A DNA stretch of 64,000 nt from Symbiopectobacterium purcellii_A (GTDB lineage Bacteria; Pseudomonadota; Gammaproteobacteria; Enterobacterales; Enterobacteriaceae), in NCBI RefSeq assembly GCF_052050035.1, contig NZ_CP189882.1, forward strand, positions 4,712,001 to 4,776,000, read 5' to 3'. Below, in pieces: positions 1 to 10,202 of the stretch (its first letter is position 1; each line of letters begins with the position of its first letter). The position numbers and the translations under genes are program-made. A model generated the notes under the pieces. The model saw only the letters and a program-made list of their open reading frames with translations, was not told the DNA's origin and searched no databases.

Positions 1-1335
1 GTCTTCATCACCTTTACGCAGCGCCGGCATCACTTTGGTCCAGCCGTCAAAACGCAGGGTGCGCCCTTTGGCACGCAACTGATAACCTTCAGCATTCACC
101 GACAGCGTTGTTGAGTCATATTTGGCCGGCGTCATTTGGCAAGCAACAAATTGACGCCAGATCAACTGGTAGAGTTTCTGGGCATCCGCTTCCATATCCT
201 TCAGCGCATCGGCCAGAACGGCAACATCTGAGGGGCGGATAGCTTCATGCGCTTCCTGAGAGTTTTCTTTACTACTGTAAAGGTTCGCGCTCTCCGGCAA
301 GTAAGCGTTACCAAAGCTGGACGCAATGTAATCGCGCGCCATGGTCAGCGCATCCTGACTCAGGTTGGTTGAGTCGGTACGCATATAGGTGATATAGCCC
401 GCTTCGTACAGACGCTGCGCCATCATCATGGTTTTTTTAACGCCAAATCCCAAGCGGGTGCTTGCCGCCTGTTGCAGCGTGGAGGTGATGAAAGGAGCCC
501 CCGGTTTGCTGCTGGTCGGCTTGTCTTCGCGTTCTGCAACCACATAACGCGCGGCCTCCAGCACACTGACCGCCGCTGCGGTTTGCGCTTTATTGACCGG
601 CTTAAACGGTTTGCCATCAAAATGCGTCACCTGCATTTGCAATGCGGCATTTGATGACTGTAAATCTGCATGCAGTTCCCAGTACTCTTCCGGGATGAAG
701 GCTTTGATTTGGCGTTCGCGCTCCACCACCAGACGTACCGCAACGGACTGTACACGGCCAGCAGACAGCCCACGGGCAATCTTTTTCCACAACAGTGGAG
801 AAACCATGTAGCCCACGACACGGTCCATAAAACGCCGTGCTTGCTGCGCATTGATCCTATCGATATTTAATTTATCTGGTTTTTCAAATGCCTGCTTGAT
901 TGCGTTCTTGGTGATTTCATTGAACACCACGCGGCTGAAACGGCCTTCATCCCCACCAATGATTTCCCGCAGGTGCCAGGCAATGGCTTCACCTTCGCGG
1001 TCAAGGTCGGTTGCGAGATAGACGTGGTCGGCATTGGCCGCCAGCGTTTTCAGTTCAGAGACCACTTTCTCTTTGCCGGGCAATATTTCGTAATCAGCCT
1101 GCCAGCCGTGGTACGGATCGACGCCCATACGATTGACCAGCGCGGTGCGCTCATCTTTTTTGCCGGCTTTTTTCGCTTTACCAGGCTCAGCGCTCTTCTT
1201 TGCCGCCGCAGAACCGCTGGTCGGCAAATCACGCACATGACCGACGCTCGATTTCACCACGTAGTCATTGCCCAGATATTTGTTGATTGTTTTGGCTTTG
1301 GCCGGGGACTCAACTATGACGAGAGCTTTACCCAT
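1..1335 (-). CDS. topA: DNA topoisomerase I, N-terminal ~445 codons (runs off window)
   Basis: Type IA topoisomerase that relaxes negatively supercoiled DNA through a 5'-phosphotyrosine intermediate. The reading frame opens at ATG 1335-1333 (MGKALVIVESPAKAKTINKY) and stays open to the window edge, so the 3' half, including the zinc-ribbon domains, is outside. The Toprim motif is visible (LATDLDREGEAIAWHLREI, about residues 105-125). The catalytic tyrosine lies in GYITYMRTDSTNLS, near residue 319 as in the E. coli enzyme. No lesion is seen. In E. coli topA is followed by cysB, acnA and ribA; here ribA lies 59 kb away at the other end of the window, so the locus has been rearranged. The upstream side is now occupied by IS elements beginning at 1830. 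Confidence 0.95.
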   Translation of the reverse strand, partial: MGKALVIVESPAKAKTINKYLGNDYVVKSSVGHVRDLPTSGSAAAKKSAEPGKAKKAGKKDERTALVNRMGVDPYHGWQADYEILPGKEKVVSELKTLAANADHVYLATDLDREGEAIAWHLREIIGGDEGRFSRVVFNEITKNAIKQAFEKPDKLNIDRINAQQARRFMDRVVGYMVSPLLWKKIARGLSAGRVQSVAVRLVVERERQIKAFIPEEYWELHADLQSSNAALQMQVTHFDGKPFKPVNKAQTAAAVSVLEAARYVVAEREDKPTSSKPGAPFITSTLQQAASTRLGFGVKKTMMMAQRLYEAGYITYMRTDSTNLSQDALTMARDYIASSFGNAYLPESANLYSSKENSQEAHEAIRPSDVAVLADALKDMEADAQKLYQLIWRQFVACQMTPAKYDSTTLSVNAEGYQLRAKGRTLRFDGWTKVMPALRKGDED

Positions 1336-1829
1336 ATGTATTGTTACCTACCGAATGCTTCATATTAACGTGTTGTTGAGGGCGTCTGGTCCCTTTTTCA
1401 AGGGGCATATACGTCATTTATTCTCTACCGCTACGCCTGTTCGCGTACTTCCAGCTTCACTACGTGGAGATTCAAGAGTACGTAACGGTCAATAAACCAT
1501 TCCATAACCACATGAACATCAACGTTTTTTTGCTTTAATGACGGTTAACTGCCCGCGGTGCCGCTCATGCTGCCGCAACACCGTAAAGAATTTTTTCCGC
1601 TTAACGATACAAAATCCCACACTCTACCTGATAAATGCCGCCACGCAACCTAATTAGCATGGAAACGCGGTTTTCGCCAACCTCTGTTGCTCATCGTTAT
1701 CGGCTGAAAACGGCATAGTCTTCAAAAAAATTACGTCGTCTTATCAATCTGTTTTCAACGCTTCAGAAAAAAAACGCAAGCGCATGCCGTCAGGGTGGCG
1801 TTAGAATAGCGCCATGAGTTTAAGCTGGG
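1336..1829. other. topA upstream region with the interrupted start of a small ORF
   Basis: 494 bp with no complete gene. It should hold the topA promoters (minus strand), which I cannot place reliably. Just before the IS1111 element an ATG at 1814 reads MSLSWG. If the IS is removed the frame continues in phase into the right flank (NTMSDNVAIP) at 3261 and then stops soon after. This could be the start of a gene that was split by the IS and then truncated by the next element. No family recognised. Confidence 0.4.
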
Positions 1830-1967
1830 GAATGAGATGAACGCATCCCACACATTTGAGAGCAGCGAAGGGTTCGGCAGGTAAGGTGTGGATCCTCGCA
1901 GACTTACGGCATCATTGTGCCCAACACGGGATGCATAAAGCTCCCTGATAACTGGAGGATCCACGAC

Positions 1968-2986
1968 ATGAAATATACCCCTGTTGGCGTCGATATCGCA
2001 AAACATCTGATGCAGGTTCACTTCATTAATGAACATACCGGTGAAGTCATCGATAAACAGATAAAGCGCGACGCGCTGCTGGAATACTTCAGCAATCGGG
2101 AGCCTTGCCTGATTGGCATGGAAGCTTGCGGCGGTTCCCAGTACTGGGCGCGGGAGCTGGAAAAACTGGGGCATAAGGTCAGACTACTCCAGGGCAAATT
2201 CGTCAAGTCCTTCGTGATGGGCAATAAAAATGACGTGATGGATGCCCGTGCTATCTGGATGGCGGTCCAGCAGCCAGCTAAAGCCGTTGCCGTCAAACTG
2301 AGGAACAGCAGGCAGTACTGTCGCTGCACAAAATGCGCCGCCAGTTAGTGAAGTTCCGCACCGCGCAAATCAACGCGCTGCACGGATTGCTGTTGGAGTT
2401 CGGCGAAACTGTGCGTAAAGGCCGGGCGTCACTGGACAAGGCGATGCCAGAGGTGCTTGAGCGACTTAAGGAAAAACTGCCACCGTTCCTGATCTACCAG
2501 TTTGAAGACCAGCATCGGCGCCTCAATGACCTGGATATGCAGATAGAGGGTATCGAAAAACAGCTTGCCACTTGGGCGAAACAGAATGAGGTCTGTCGGC
2601 GGATTATGGACATTCCAGGTGTTGGCCCACTGGTTGCCACCGCAGCAATTACCATCATGGGAGATGCGGGAGTCTTCCGATCAGGACGGGAGTTCGCAGC
2701 CTACATCGGCTTGGTGCCAAAGCAAACAGGCACCGGCGGCAAAGTGAGGCTTCTGGGCATCAGTAAACGCGGCGATGCTTATCTGCGGACGCTGTTTATC
2801 CACGGAGCCAGGGCTGCGACGCTGCTGGCGAAAGAGCCGAACCCGTGGGTTACGGAGCTGCTGAAAAGACGGACAACCAGCGTTGCGGTGGTGGGGATGG
2901 CTAACAAGATAGCGCGCACGGTGTGGGCCCTGGTGGCACATAGCCGAACTTACGACAAAAAACACGTCAGTGTCAGGCCGTTCTGA
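1968..2986 (+). pseudogene. IS1111-group DEDD transposase, frameshifted
   Basis: Starts at ATG 1968 (MKYTPVGVDIAKHLMQVHF) behind the ribosome site CTGGAGGA. It has the N-terminal RuvC-like DEDD domain, and the C-terminal Transposase_20 domain with IPGVGPLVATAAITIMGDAG and the catalytic-serine segment RSGREFAAYIGLVPKQ. One A is missing near 2295-2298 (TCAAACT, against TCAAAACT in the copies at 29186 and 54052), so the frame breaks after about 109 codons and resumes in another frame to 2986. Otherwise nearly identical to the intact 339-aa copy at 54052-55071. Probably inactive unless the tract is misread. Confidence 0.85.
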
Positions 2987-3260
2987 ACGACAGATACTGG
3001 CAAAACATTAACTCTTTTAATAGAAGGGTGAATGCTGAAAGGTTGCTAGGGCAGCCGTAGTGATGACAACGACAGGTAAGACCGTGATTCACTAAACCTG
3101 AATGGTGTGTTGAGCTTAAAGCTCGCCAGGAGAATGAGGTCTGAGTCAGCGAATCTCATCGAGGCCCGCAGCAGCGGCTGCAACAAGGCCGAATATAGAG
3201 CTGCAACCTACCGTCAATGTCAACACAACGAATGCTTTGCAAACGGGATGCGTTCATATA
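2987..3260 (+). ncRNA. Putative IS1111 guide (bridge/seek) RNA region, copy 1
   Basis: Long 3' noncoding end between the transposase stop and the right end. IS1111-group elements are reported to encode their targeting RNA here. A small hairpin (GAGCTT-A-AAGCTC) is followed at 3127-3138 by CAGGAGAATGAG, which reproduces the target/left-end junction found at the other two copies. Exact RNA ends are unknown; the function is inferred. Confidence 0.45.
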
Positions 3261-3404
3261 GTAACACCATGTCAGACAACGTGGCCATCCCCCCATGTCA
3301 GGGTAGTTGTAGCCTCTGAGTGAAAAAAATCTGAGGGGCTGGAGACGACACTAAGCGTGTTGCTTAATAGTGAAATAAGGGTGTTTCGGTGATTGAAGTA
3401 AATT

Positions 3405-4398
3405 TTACGCTGTTCTGAGATGGAAATTCCAAAGACCGGCGCTAAGGAGTAAGAAGGTATCATCAATAAAGGGTCTACGATTCCGTAAAATTTGGGTCAT
3501 GCAACCGAGGCGCTTGATACCCGCGATGGCGTGTTCAACTGTAATACGGATGCCCGAGATTATTTTATTTTCTTGTTTTTGTTCAGGCGATAAAGGTCTT
3601 TTTCGAGTTCCTTTTTTTGGGATTTGTGTATTAGGATGCTGTTTATCTATACCTTGAAAACCGGTATCTGCCCAGATGGTTACCTCAGGAGGAATATGGC
3701 GAATTATATCGACTTTATCGAGTAAGCGTTTATCGTGACGGCGCCCATTTTTGCTCATGGGGATAAATCCAATTTGCCTTGTTTCGTCAGTCATAATAAG
3801 CCCTTTTCGAGTGGTCTGTCTTTTCTTTCCCGAATACATTTTTTTTCGCCGACGCAGATTCTTAGGCTTTTGGACAGGTCGCTCTGTCCCATCAATAAAG
3901 ACGTCTTTAACTCCAGGAAAGGCGCGAAAAAATTCCTCAGCAGAGCGAATTTGACGAGCGGGCAAAACACATTCTCGCCCCAAGGTCATCTCTATAGCCA
4001 AGCGACATTATTTTGATAACAGCCAGCTATGCTTTTTTGCCGCATATCAGGGCATAGGATGTAATCATTTTTAAGTCGGTTGGCTATAAAACCGGCAATA
4101 ATATTTTTACCCAGCGACATACCCGTGTTCTATCTAAACCAAAAAGAAGTCCTTGCAAATCATAGGTCGGATAACATTTTAAATACAATAAAATAAAAAG
4201 CAGTTTATCTAATGGGGTTGGGATAAATCCTTTCTGCCCTGCACCCATCTGCCGCTCGTGATCTTTTCGATTCTTTTTCCGATAAATCAAATAACAAACT
4301 GAAAATTCAGCGGCTAAATTTTTCAATTCTTCGACTGATAATCCAATGATTGCTTTACATAAACGATTATCTCGTAACAACCGCTCTTTGTTGATCAT
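3405..4398 (-). pseudogene. IS5-family DDE transposase split by MITE-1
   Basis: N-terminal part (from ATG 4398, MINKERLLRDNRLCKAII) carries a helix-turn-helix of the DDE_Tnp_4-associated type. The C-terminal part carries the catalytic domain (FIDGTERPVQ, WADTGFQGIDK, and ITVEHAIAGIKRLG with the catalytic Glu). Removing MITE-1 plus one TA restores one continuous frame of 299 codons through LLPVLEMTLGREC, so the MITE is the only lesion seen. The gene was probably active when hit. Confidence 0.8.
3993..4088 (+). repeat. MITE-1 copy a (IS630-derived)
   Basis: 96 bp including the TA duplication at each end. Same sequence as eight other copies in the window except one base (TTTTTTGCC instead of TTCTTTGCC in the middle). 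It interrupts the IS5/ISL2-type transposase. Confidence 0.9.
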
Positions 4399-4739
4399 TT
4401 CAAACCTTTATTCTCTAAGTTAAACCTCTTTTTATTCTCAATAGCCTGACAAAAAATGCAAGTCTCTATTCAGCAACTAGTTTAATGAAAATCTATTCAC
4501 CTGAGCGTAAAGCGGCTGTGATCGCCAGAATGCTTCCACCGCATAATCAACCCGTCAGCCAGTTATCACGCCAGGAGGCGATCCCGATAAAAACGATTTA
4601 CCACTGGCGCTCAGAGGCGGGTATTTCCACTCTGCCTGTATCCGCAGAGAAAACACCTCCCGGTGAGTGGTCTCAGGAAGCGCGTTTTGCTGTACTGGTT
4701 GAAACGGCCCCGCTTTCTGCCCACGCTGTAGCTGAATAC

Positions 4740-4928
4740 GGCTTTGTTGAATAATTTAAAATACTGATTTAAATGGGTATTATAAAATTTTAACGACTGA
4801 ATTTTACTACCGTAATGCTTTTTATTGTGCTAACTATTTGATTTATCGCTCTAACAAAATACATTTTCTGTACATGCATCCCACCTAAAGAAGTTGTAAA
4901 TCAAAACGTTAAATTATTCAACAAAGCC
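4740..4928 (+). repeat. MITE-2 copy 1 (IS903-derived), 9-bp TSD
   Basis: 189 bp, ends GGCTTTGTTGAATAA / TTATTCAACAAAGCC, the termini of the IS903-like element at 19159-21095. Perfect 9-bp target duplication GCTGAATAC at 4731-4739 and 4929-4937. No ORF inside. This copy and the one at 30435 form one subtype (AACTTCTTTAGGTGGG inside). Confidence 0.92.
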
Positions 4929-5621
4929 GCTGAATACTGTCGCCGTAAGGGCCTGTATCCTGAGCAACTTCAGCAGTGGAAGGACGAGTTAATGCAACCC
5001 GGTCAGCGTGAAGAACAAGCCGAAATAAAACGATTAAGAAAAGAAAACCAACAACTTAACCGTGAAATTGCCCGTAAGAATAAAGCGCTTGCCGAAGCTG
5101 CCGCGCTGTTGCTCCTGGAAAAAAAGCTGAAGGCGTTGTTCGACGAAGAAAACGAGGCCGAATGACGCGCACTGCCGGCAGGCTACAGTTGATGGCGATG
5201 GTACAGGAAGCCGTCGCTGGCGGGGCCCGACTGAGCGAGGCCTGTCGCTGCGTTGGGCTGAGTGAACGGACCCTGCAACGCTGGCAGCAGATACCGGACG
5301 ATCGGCGAACCTCGACGCCACAGCCGGCACCGAAAAACAAGCTCAGTGCTGAAGAGTAACAGCAGGTGCTGGCCATCTGCCATGAACCCCGGTTCGCCAG
5401 CCTGCCGCCATCGCAAATCGTTCCGGTGCTGGCTGATGAGAAGCGCTATATCGCCAGCGAATCAACGTTCTACCGGGTGCTGCGGCGGGCGGGTGAAACC
5501 ACGCACCGGGGCCCGGCAGAGCAAACCACTGTCGACCTGGAAGGCGACAGCCGCCAGACAGGTGTGGTCATGGGACATAACCTGGTTAAAATCGCTGACG
5601 GCCGGGCACTGGTTCTACCTG

Positions 5622-5717
5622 TATAGCCAAGCGACATTATTTTGATAACAGCCAGCTATGCTTCTTTGCCGCATATCAGGGCATAGGATGTAATCATTTT
5701 TAAGTCGGTTGGCTATA
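5622..5717 (+). repeat. MITE-1 copy b
   Basis: 96 bp including flanking TA duplications. It splits the IS3 orfB remnant; removal restores FYLYLIEDVF across the junction. Confidence 0.9.
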
Positions 5718-5846
5718 TCTGATAGAAGACGTGTTCAGCCGCAAAATCGTGGGTCACGAGGTGCACCTGGCTGAAAGCGGTGAGTATGCGGCAGAGTTTC
5801 TGAAGCGGACCGTGCTGAGCGAGCGTTGCTGGCAGGATTGTAGTGG

Positions 5847-6686
5847 TCAACTAAATTTGGCCACCCTACCTGACTGTTGATGGAACAGCCGTTCTGATTC
5901 ATTTGGTGTTAACCCACCGTTATACCAGTGAGGTCTGACATCGCTATAATAATGGGTTATGTAGCGAATAATGGATGATTGAGCAGTACTAAAGCTTTGG
6001 TAGCCAGTCGTTGGCACCCATTCAGTCTTCAGACTACGGAAGAATCGCTCCATCGGACTATTATCCCAACAATTTCCTCTGCGACTCATACTTTGGGTCA
6101 TCTGATAACGCCACAATGCCTGCCTATACTGACGACTGGTGTAATGGCTTCCTTGGTCACTATGAAACATGACTTGTTTGGGATGCCCACGCAGTTCCCA
6201 AGCCATTTCTAGTGCTTTGGCTGTTAATTCTGAATCTGGCGAAAACGACATTGCCCAACCCACGGGTTTTCGGGCAAATAAATCTAATACCACCGCCAGA
6301 TACGCCCATCGGTCGCCTGTCCAAATATAGGTTACATCGCCGCACCAAACCTGGTCAGGCTTGGTAACAGCGAACTGCCTATTGAGCAGATTTGGAATAT
6401 CAATACGTTCATTTCCACCGCGGTTGTATTGATGTTTTCTTGTTTGGCAACTAACGAGGGTTAATTCTTTCATCAACTTACCCGCTAACCACCGCCCAAG
6501 TTTCACGTCGTGCGTATTGGTAACCATCGTGGCGATAGTCCTTGCGCCCGCAGACCCGCCACTAACGTTCCACGCTTCGCTGACCAGGCTACGTTTTATC
6601 GTCCGCTCAATATCTGGCTCCTTAGGTCGACACCAATAGCGATAACTGCTTCGGTGAACATTAAAAATACGACACAACGCTTTCAC
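5847..6686 (-). CDS. IS3-family transposase orfB (integrase core)
   Basis: 279 codons from ATG 6686 (MKALCRIFNVHRSSYRYWCR); the same frame is open further upstream, as expected for an orfAB fusion made by -1 frameshifting. HTH_21 region first, then an rve integrase core with an apparently complete DDE triad: CGDVTYIWTGDRWAYLAVVLD, MFHSDQGSHYTS and NCWDNSPMERFFRSLKTEW. The protein itself looks intact, but orfA is broken and one IS end is lost, so the element cannot move itself. Confidence 0.85.
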   Translation of the reverse strand: MKALCRIFNVHRSSYRYWCRPKEPDIERTIKRSLVSEAWNVSGGSAGARTIATMVTNTHDVKLGRWLAGKLMKELTLVSCQTRKHQYNRGGNERIDIPNLLNRQFAVTKPDQVWCGDVTYIWTGDRWAYLAVVLDLFARKPVGWAMSFSPDSELTAKALEMAWELRGHPKQVMFHSDQGSHYTSRQYRQALWRYQMTQSMSRRGNCWDNSPMERFFRSLKTEWVPTTGYQSFSTAQSSIIRYITHYYSDVRPHWYNGGLTPNESERLFHQQSGRVAKFS

Positions 6687-6924
6687 TGGATAAAGCGCTC
6701 TTAGCTTTTCAACTACCGAGAATTTTTCAGTGAGTCGGACATTAAGAGCGCAGTAGCCTTTTTTAAGATGGCATTCTCCATTTCCAGTCGGTGGATTTTT
6801 TCTTCATTTCTCTGAACTCAATTTGTTCAGGTGTTAATGGCAGACCAGGCGATGTTTTCCCTTGACGTTCTAAACGAAGGGCTCTTACCCACCCGCTAAT
6901 CGCTGAAAGACTGACGTTCATGGC
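6687..6924 (-). pseudogene. IS3-family orfA remnant
   Basis: Minus-strand C-terminal part of orfA (VSLSAISGWVRALRLERQGK ... LTPEQIEFREMKKK). The A-tract near 6795-6800 is one base short (A6 where A7 is needed), so the frame is lost before MENAILKKATALL. The usual slippery heptamer (AAAAAAG) for orfAB frameshifting is visible just after it. The N-terminus was removed by the IS903 junction at 6925. Confidence 0.7.
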
Positions 6925-6980
6925 GGCTTTGTTGAATAAATCAGAATTAGCCGACAGGATGACTCCCTCTGCTACACCTG

Positions 6981-7998
6981 TTATCCTATCCTGACGCTGT
7001 GTGGCATACCCAACAACGTCATACGGTTCAGCGCTTTGACCATCGCTATGGCTTCACCTACTTGAGCCTCATAGTCACGCAGGCTCAGATGGCCACCCAG
7101 CAAAGTTTTTATGCGCAACATCGCTGTTTCTGCCACTGAACGCCGGTGATAACCCACTTTCTTTTTCCACATATCATTACTCCCGCTCAGACGCTGATTC
7201 GCCACCGCATGGTTACGTTCATGGTATAGCCAAGCGACATTATTTTGATAACAGCCAGCTATGCTTCTTTGCCGCATATCAGGGCATAGGATGTAATCAT
7301 TTTTAAGTCGGTTGGCTATACTTGTCCGGCCAGTATTTGGCTCCGCTTCGCGGCGGGATAAGGGGCCTGATTTTCTTTCTTAGCAACGCATCGTGGCAGT
7401 AACGGGCGTCATAAGCACCGTCTGCTGACACTTCCCTGATTTTTCGGTGGGTTTGGTTAATCAGGCCCGGCAGTGCCTGCGCATCTGTCGTTCCGCTGAG
7501 CGATAAGTCGGCACAGATAATCTCATGCGTCGCACTGTCTGCTGCCAGATGAAGCTTGCGCCATACTCTTCGTCTGTCAGCCCCATGCTGCATGACTTTC
7601 CATTCACCTTCGCCAAAGACCTTCAGACCGGTACTGTCGATGACCAGATGCGAGATTTCACCACGCGTTGGCGTTTTTATGCTGATACTGACGGTTTTTG
7701 CCCGCCGACTGACCAGAGAGTAGTCCGGGCAGCGCAGTGGCAGGCTCATCAGTGTAAAAACCGAGTCGACAAAGCCCTGTAATGCCCGGAGCGACAGGTT
7801 AAACACGCGCTTTATCATCAAAACCGTGGTAACAGCCATATCGGTGTAGTAAAGCGGCCGACCACGACCTTCAGGCGAAGCACTGTCAGTCCATGCAGCG
7901 ATGGCGGACTCATCAAGCCAGACCGTCAGGGAGCCGCGTTGTCTGAGTGCTTTGTTGTAGGTGGGCCAGTTGGTGATTTTAAACTTTTGCTTTGCCAT
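6981..7998 (-). pseudogene. IS903-like transposase split by MITE-1
   Basis: Begins at ATG 7998 (MAKQKFKITNWPTYNKALRQ), with IS5-family DDE features (LVIDSTGLKVFGEGEW, VSADGAYDARYCHD, RRSVAETAMLRIKTLLG). The frame is broken at 7320-7225 by MITE-1, which adds 94 bp net and shifts the frame. Otherwise nearly the same as the copy at 20090-21019. Confidence 0.88.
7225..7320 (+). repeat. MITE-1 copy c
   Basis: 96 bp including TA duplications, inside the IS903-like transposase. Confidence 0.9.
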
Positions 7999-8074
7999 GG
8001 GGAGCTGCTATCGGGAGCGATGATAGTGCTTTGATCCGGCGATCCCCTGAAAGTTCGATTTATTCAACAAAGCC

Positions 8075-8342
8075 CCCAAAAGAAACATTGACACCGGGAA
8101 GCTTAAGATTAAGCAACAAGTGAAAAATACGCAACTTCATAGCTGCACCCAAAAAATAGTTTATGTATCCCCTATCCCTTGGAGGAGAACCCTGACACTT
8201 ACATACAGAAATGTTATAACTATGAAACCAAATCCAGTTGTTTGGTAAAATTGAAAGACTACGAGACAGAGTAATATTTTAGCAAATGCCGTTACATCTG
8301 CGCTCAAGGTGGGTCGGGATGTAATGGAAGCGCATCGTGTGT
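8075..8342. other. Unassigned DNA between two IS elements
   Basis: 268 bp, AT-rich, between IS903 copy 1 and IS256 copy 1. The last 60 bp are open in one + frame (ending VGRDVMEAHRV) but there is no start or recognisable family. It is probably a scrap of host or island sequence. Confidence 0.3.
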
Positions 8343-9044
8343 GAGAGTGTAAAAAGATCTGTGTAAATGGCATTTTGAGGAAAACCTTCAGAGGACAAAA
8401 AATGCCTATCAGCAACGAACTTATTGACCAACTGCTTCAGGATTGCCACTCCCCTCAGGAGCTTCTGGGTGAATCAGGACTACTCAAGCAGCTGACTAAA
8501 AGACTGGCGGAACGGGTTCTTCAAGCTGAGATGGAGATACACCTTGGGTATGCTAAGCATGACCCGGCTGGTAATAATTCACGCAACTCCCGCAATGGCA
8601 AGACATCCAAGAGCGTACGTAGTCAAAATGGGGCGCTCGAGCTCGATATTCCGCGCGACCGCAACAGTACCTTCGAGCCTACACTGATCGGTAAGCACGA
8701 AAAGCAGCTTAACGGCTTCGATGACCGCATTATTTCTCTCTATTCCAGAGGGCTATCAACCCGTGATATTCAGGCTCACTTTAAAGAAGTCTACGGGGTC
8801 GATGTTTCCGCTGGCTTCATTTCTCAAGTGACCAATGCCGTGATGGATGACGTTAAGCGCTGGCAGCAACGGCCGCTGGATGCGTTTTATCCCATTGTTT
8901 ACCTTGACTGTATTGTGGTCAAAAGCCAGGACGGCGGAGCCGTGACCAACAAGTCTGTTTACTTGGCTATAGGCATCAACGGCCAGGGCGAAAAAGAGCT
9001 GCTGGGGCTATGGATAGCCAAAACCGAGGGGGCCAAGTTCTGGT

Positions 9045-9140
9045 TATAGCCAAGCGACATTATTTTGATAACAGCCAGCTATGCTTCTTTGCCGCATATC
9101 AGGGCATAGGATGTAATCATTTTTAAGTCGGTTGGCTATA
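9045..9140 (+). repeat. MITE-1 copy d
   Basis: 96 bp with TA duplications, in the IS256 transposase between WL and SVMTELKNRG. Confidence 0.9.
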
Positions 9141-9496
9141 TCTGTAATGACAGAACTGAAAAATCGTGGGCTACAGGACATCTTCATCGCCTGCTGCGAT
9201 GGCCTGAAGGGCTTTCCTGATGCCATTGAAGCTGTTTACCCGCATGCGCGGGTACAGCTCTGCATCGTGCATCAGGTGCGGAACTCGCTGCGCTACGTCG
9301 GCTGGAAAGAGCGTAAAGCCGTTGCTGCTGACATCCGCACTATCTATAGTTCCGCAACGCTAGAGGGCGCTGAAGAGGCCCTGGATGCCTTCGCGGCCAA
9401 ATGGGATGAACAGTTCCCGACGATCAGCCCATCGTGGAGAAATAATTGGGAACGTCTCATCGTCATTTTTGATTTTCCGCCGGAGATCCGCAAGGT

Positions 9497-9592
9497 TATA
9501 GCCAACCGACTTAAAAATGATTACATCCTATGCCCTGATATGCGGCAAAGAAGCATAGCTGGCTGTTATCAAAATAATGTCGCTTGGCTATA
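9497..9592 (-). repeat. MITE-1 copy e (inverted)
   Basis: Reverse-oriented copy with TA duplications, second hit in the same IS256 transposase. In this orientation the MITE is open in one frame throughout, so the host ORF reads through it (ANRLKNDYILCPDMRQ) and emerges frameshifted. Confidence 0.9.
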
Positions 9593-9840
9593 TCTACACC
9601 ACCAACGCGATAGAGTCGTTAAATGCTTCATTGCGCAAGATAACGAAAACGCGACGAATATTTCCAACGGATGACTCGGTGCTAAAATTATTCTATCTAG
9701 CCTTGCATAATATCTCGGCTAAATGGACCCTACCAATCAGAGACTGGAAACCGGCTATGAGCCAATTCATGTTGATGTATGGAGATCGGATTTCCGGTTA
9801 AGCGATGGAGCCATTTACACGAAATTCTTTACAGACTCTC

Positions 9841-10202
9841 GTGTGTTTTCGGCGATTCGACCTGCGCTTACAGGGAGCATTGGGATCACTGCATGTAGAA
9901 CCCCGGTGACGCCTTCTCATCGATTGCACAATGATTGACCTCAACAGTAAAACGATCTGGTATTCGTCGCCGTAATCCGTACCATACGCGCCATACTTAT
10001 TCATGCAGGCGACTTTGTGCAAGAGTTCCCCCTCGTTTACACTACTCAGAGGAGGCGTGAAAATGCACAATAGGTGTATCAACTCTACCGCAAATGGATA
10101 GAAGACCTGAATGCAGATCGGGTCGGAATGCCGAGTAAACGGCTTTCCCAGTGAATCAATTTGCCCCTGTGGTGCCCCTCAAGGGCATGGAAAAGAAATT
10201 AA
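9841..10202. other. Upstream region of ttcA, no gene recognised
   Basis: 362 bp. A short in-frame stretch before ttcA (LYRKWIEDLNADRVGMPSKR then stop near 10152) could be the tail of a lost gene, but I cannot name it. The ttcA promoter should lie here. In E. coli the neighbour would be dbpA; nothing like it is seen. Confidence 0.35.

Larger units (their letters stand above)
1830..3260 (+). mobile_element. IS110-family (IS1111 group) insertion sequence, copy 1
   Basis: 1431-bp element. Subterminal inverted repeats ATGAACGCATCCC (1837-1849) and GGGATGCGTTCAT lie 7 bp (GAATGAG) and 3 bp (ATA) inside the ends, the layout typical of the IS1111 group. Ends were fixed by comparing three copies (also 29048-32996 and 53914-55345). 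There is no target duplication. The left flank ends in GGG and an ATG lies 8 bp beyond the right end. The transposase is frameshifted in this copy. Confidence 0.85.
3344..4470 (-). mobile_element. IS5-family (ISL2-like) element with MITE-1 inside; ends approximate
   Basis: Element defined by its transposase (3405-4398, minus). I could not fix the terminal repeats; both outer limits are estimates from the noncoding margins (a GAGAC motif occurs on both sides). It is interrupted by MITE-1 at 3993-4088. A 240-bp fragment of the same element lies at 21096-21338. Confidence 0.6.
4485..5838 (+). pseudogene. IS3-family element remnant (orfA + orfB), multiply broken
   Basis: orfA begins at ATG 4485 (MKIYSPERKAAVIARMLPPH), is cut by MITE-2 at 4740-4928, and resumes as CRRKGLYPEQLQQWKDEL with a leucine-zipper-like tail ending at 5164. 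orfB begins at 5162 overlapping orfA (MTRTAGRLQLMAMVQEAVAG), has a TAA stop at 5357-5359, a frameshift before about 5550 (the correct frame resumes as VWSWDITWLKSLTAG), and is split by MITE-1 at 5622. It ends in DVFSRKIVGHEV...LSERCW, where the next IS3 element (5839) is inserted. The last catalytic Glu region is missing. Inactive. Confidence 0.8.
5839..6924 (-). mobile_element. Second IS3-family element, 5' part replaced by IS903
   Basis: Starts with the IS3-type terminus TGTAGTGGTCAACTAAATTT at 5839 and runs to 6924, where the IS903-like element begins within orfA. The orfA end and the other terminal repeat are missing. It is inserted into the older IS3 remnant at 4485-5838. Confidence 0.75.
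6925..8074 (-). mobile_element. IS5-family IS903-like element, copy 1 (with MITE-1)
   Basis: Termini GGCTTTGTTGAATAAATC (6925) and GATTTATTCAACAAAGCC (ending 8074) match the IS903 type. Flanking 9-mers differ (GTTCATGGC and CCCAAAAGA), so there is no target duplication. This suggests recombination between two IS903 copies. MITE-1 sits at 7225-7320. Confidence 0.88.
8402..9801 (+). pseudogene. IS256-family (mutator type) transposase, split twice
   Basis: From ATG 8402 (MPISNELIDQLLQDCHSPQE). Mutator-type DDE transposase: YPIVYLDCIVVKSQDGG, FIACCDGLKGFPDAIEAVYP with the CIVH motif after it, and TTNAIESLNASLRKITKTRR near the C-terminus. Without the two MITEs it would be one frame to the stop at 9799-9801. 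The first MITE adds a stop (via its own TAG); the second shifts the frame. Confidence 0.88.
8343..9840 (+). mobile_element. IS256-family element, copy 1 (two MITE-1 insertions)
   Basis: Termini GAGAGTGTAAAAAGATC (left) and CTTTACAGACTCTC (right) are shared with copies at 21532-23039 and 35692-37293. The transposase gene is split by MITE-1 at 9045 and 9497 in opposite orientations. Confidence 0.85.

Noticed and set aside
973..1368. 131-aa + strand ORF opposite topA
   Set aside because: Lies wholly antisense to conserved topA codons; no ribosome site or family.
1755..2174. 139-aa minus-strand ORF MPQFFQLPRPVLGTAASFHA, also at 28973 and 53908
   Set aside because: Antisense shadow of the IS1111 transposase; its repetition follows the IS copies only.
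9831..9850. Target duplication for IS256 copy 1
   Set aside because: Only GTGT/CGTGT is shared between flanks; too short to count as an 8-9 bp duplication.
10113..10200. Upstream in-frame stretch LYRKWIEDLNADRVGMPSKR before ttcA
   Set aside because: No start and no homologue that I recognise; not called as a gene.
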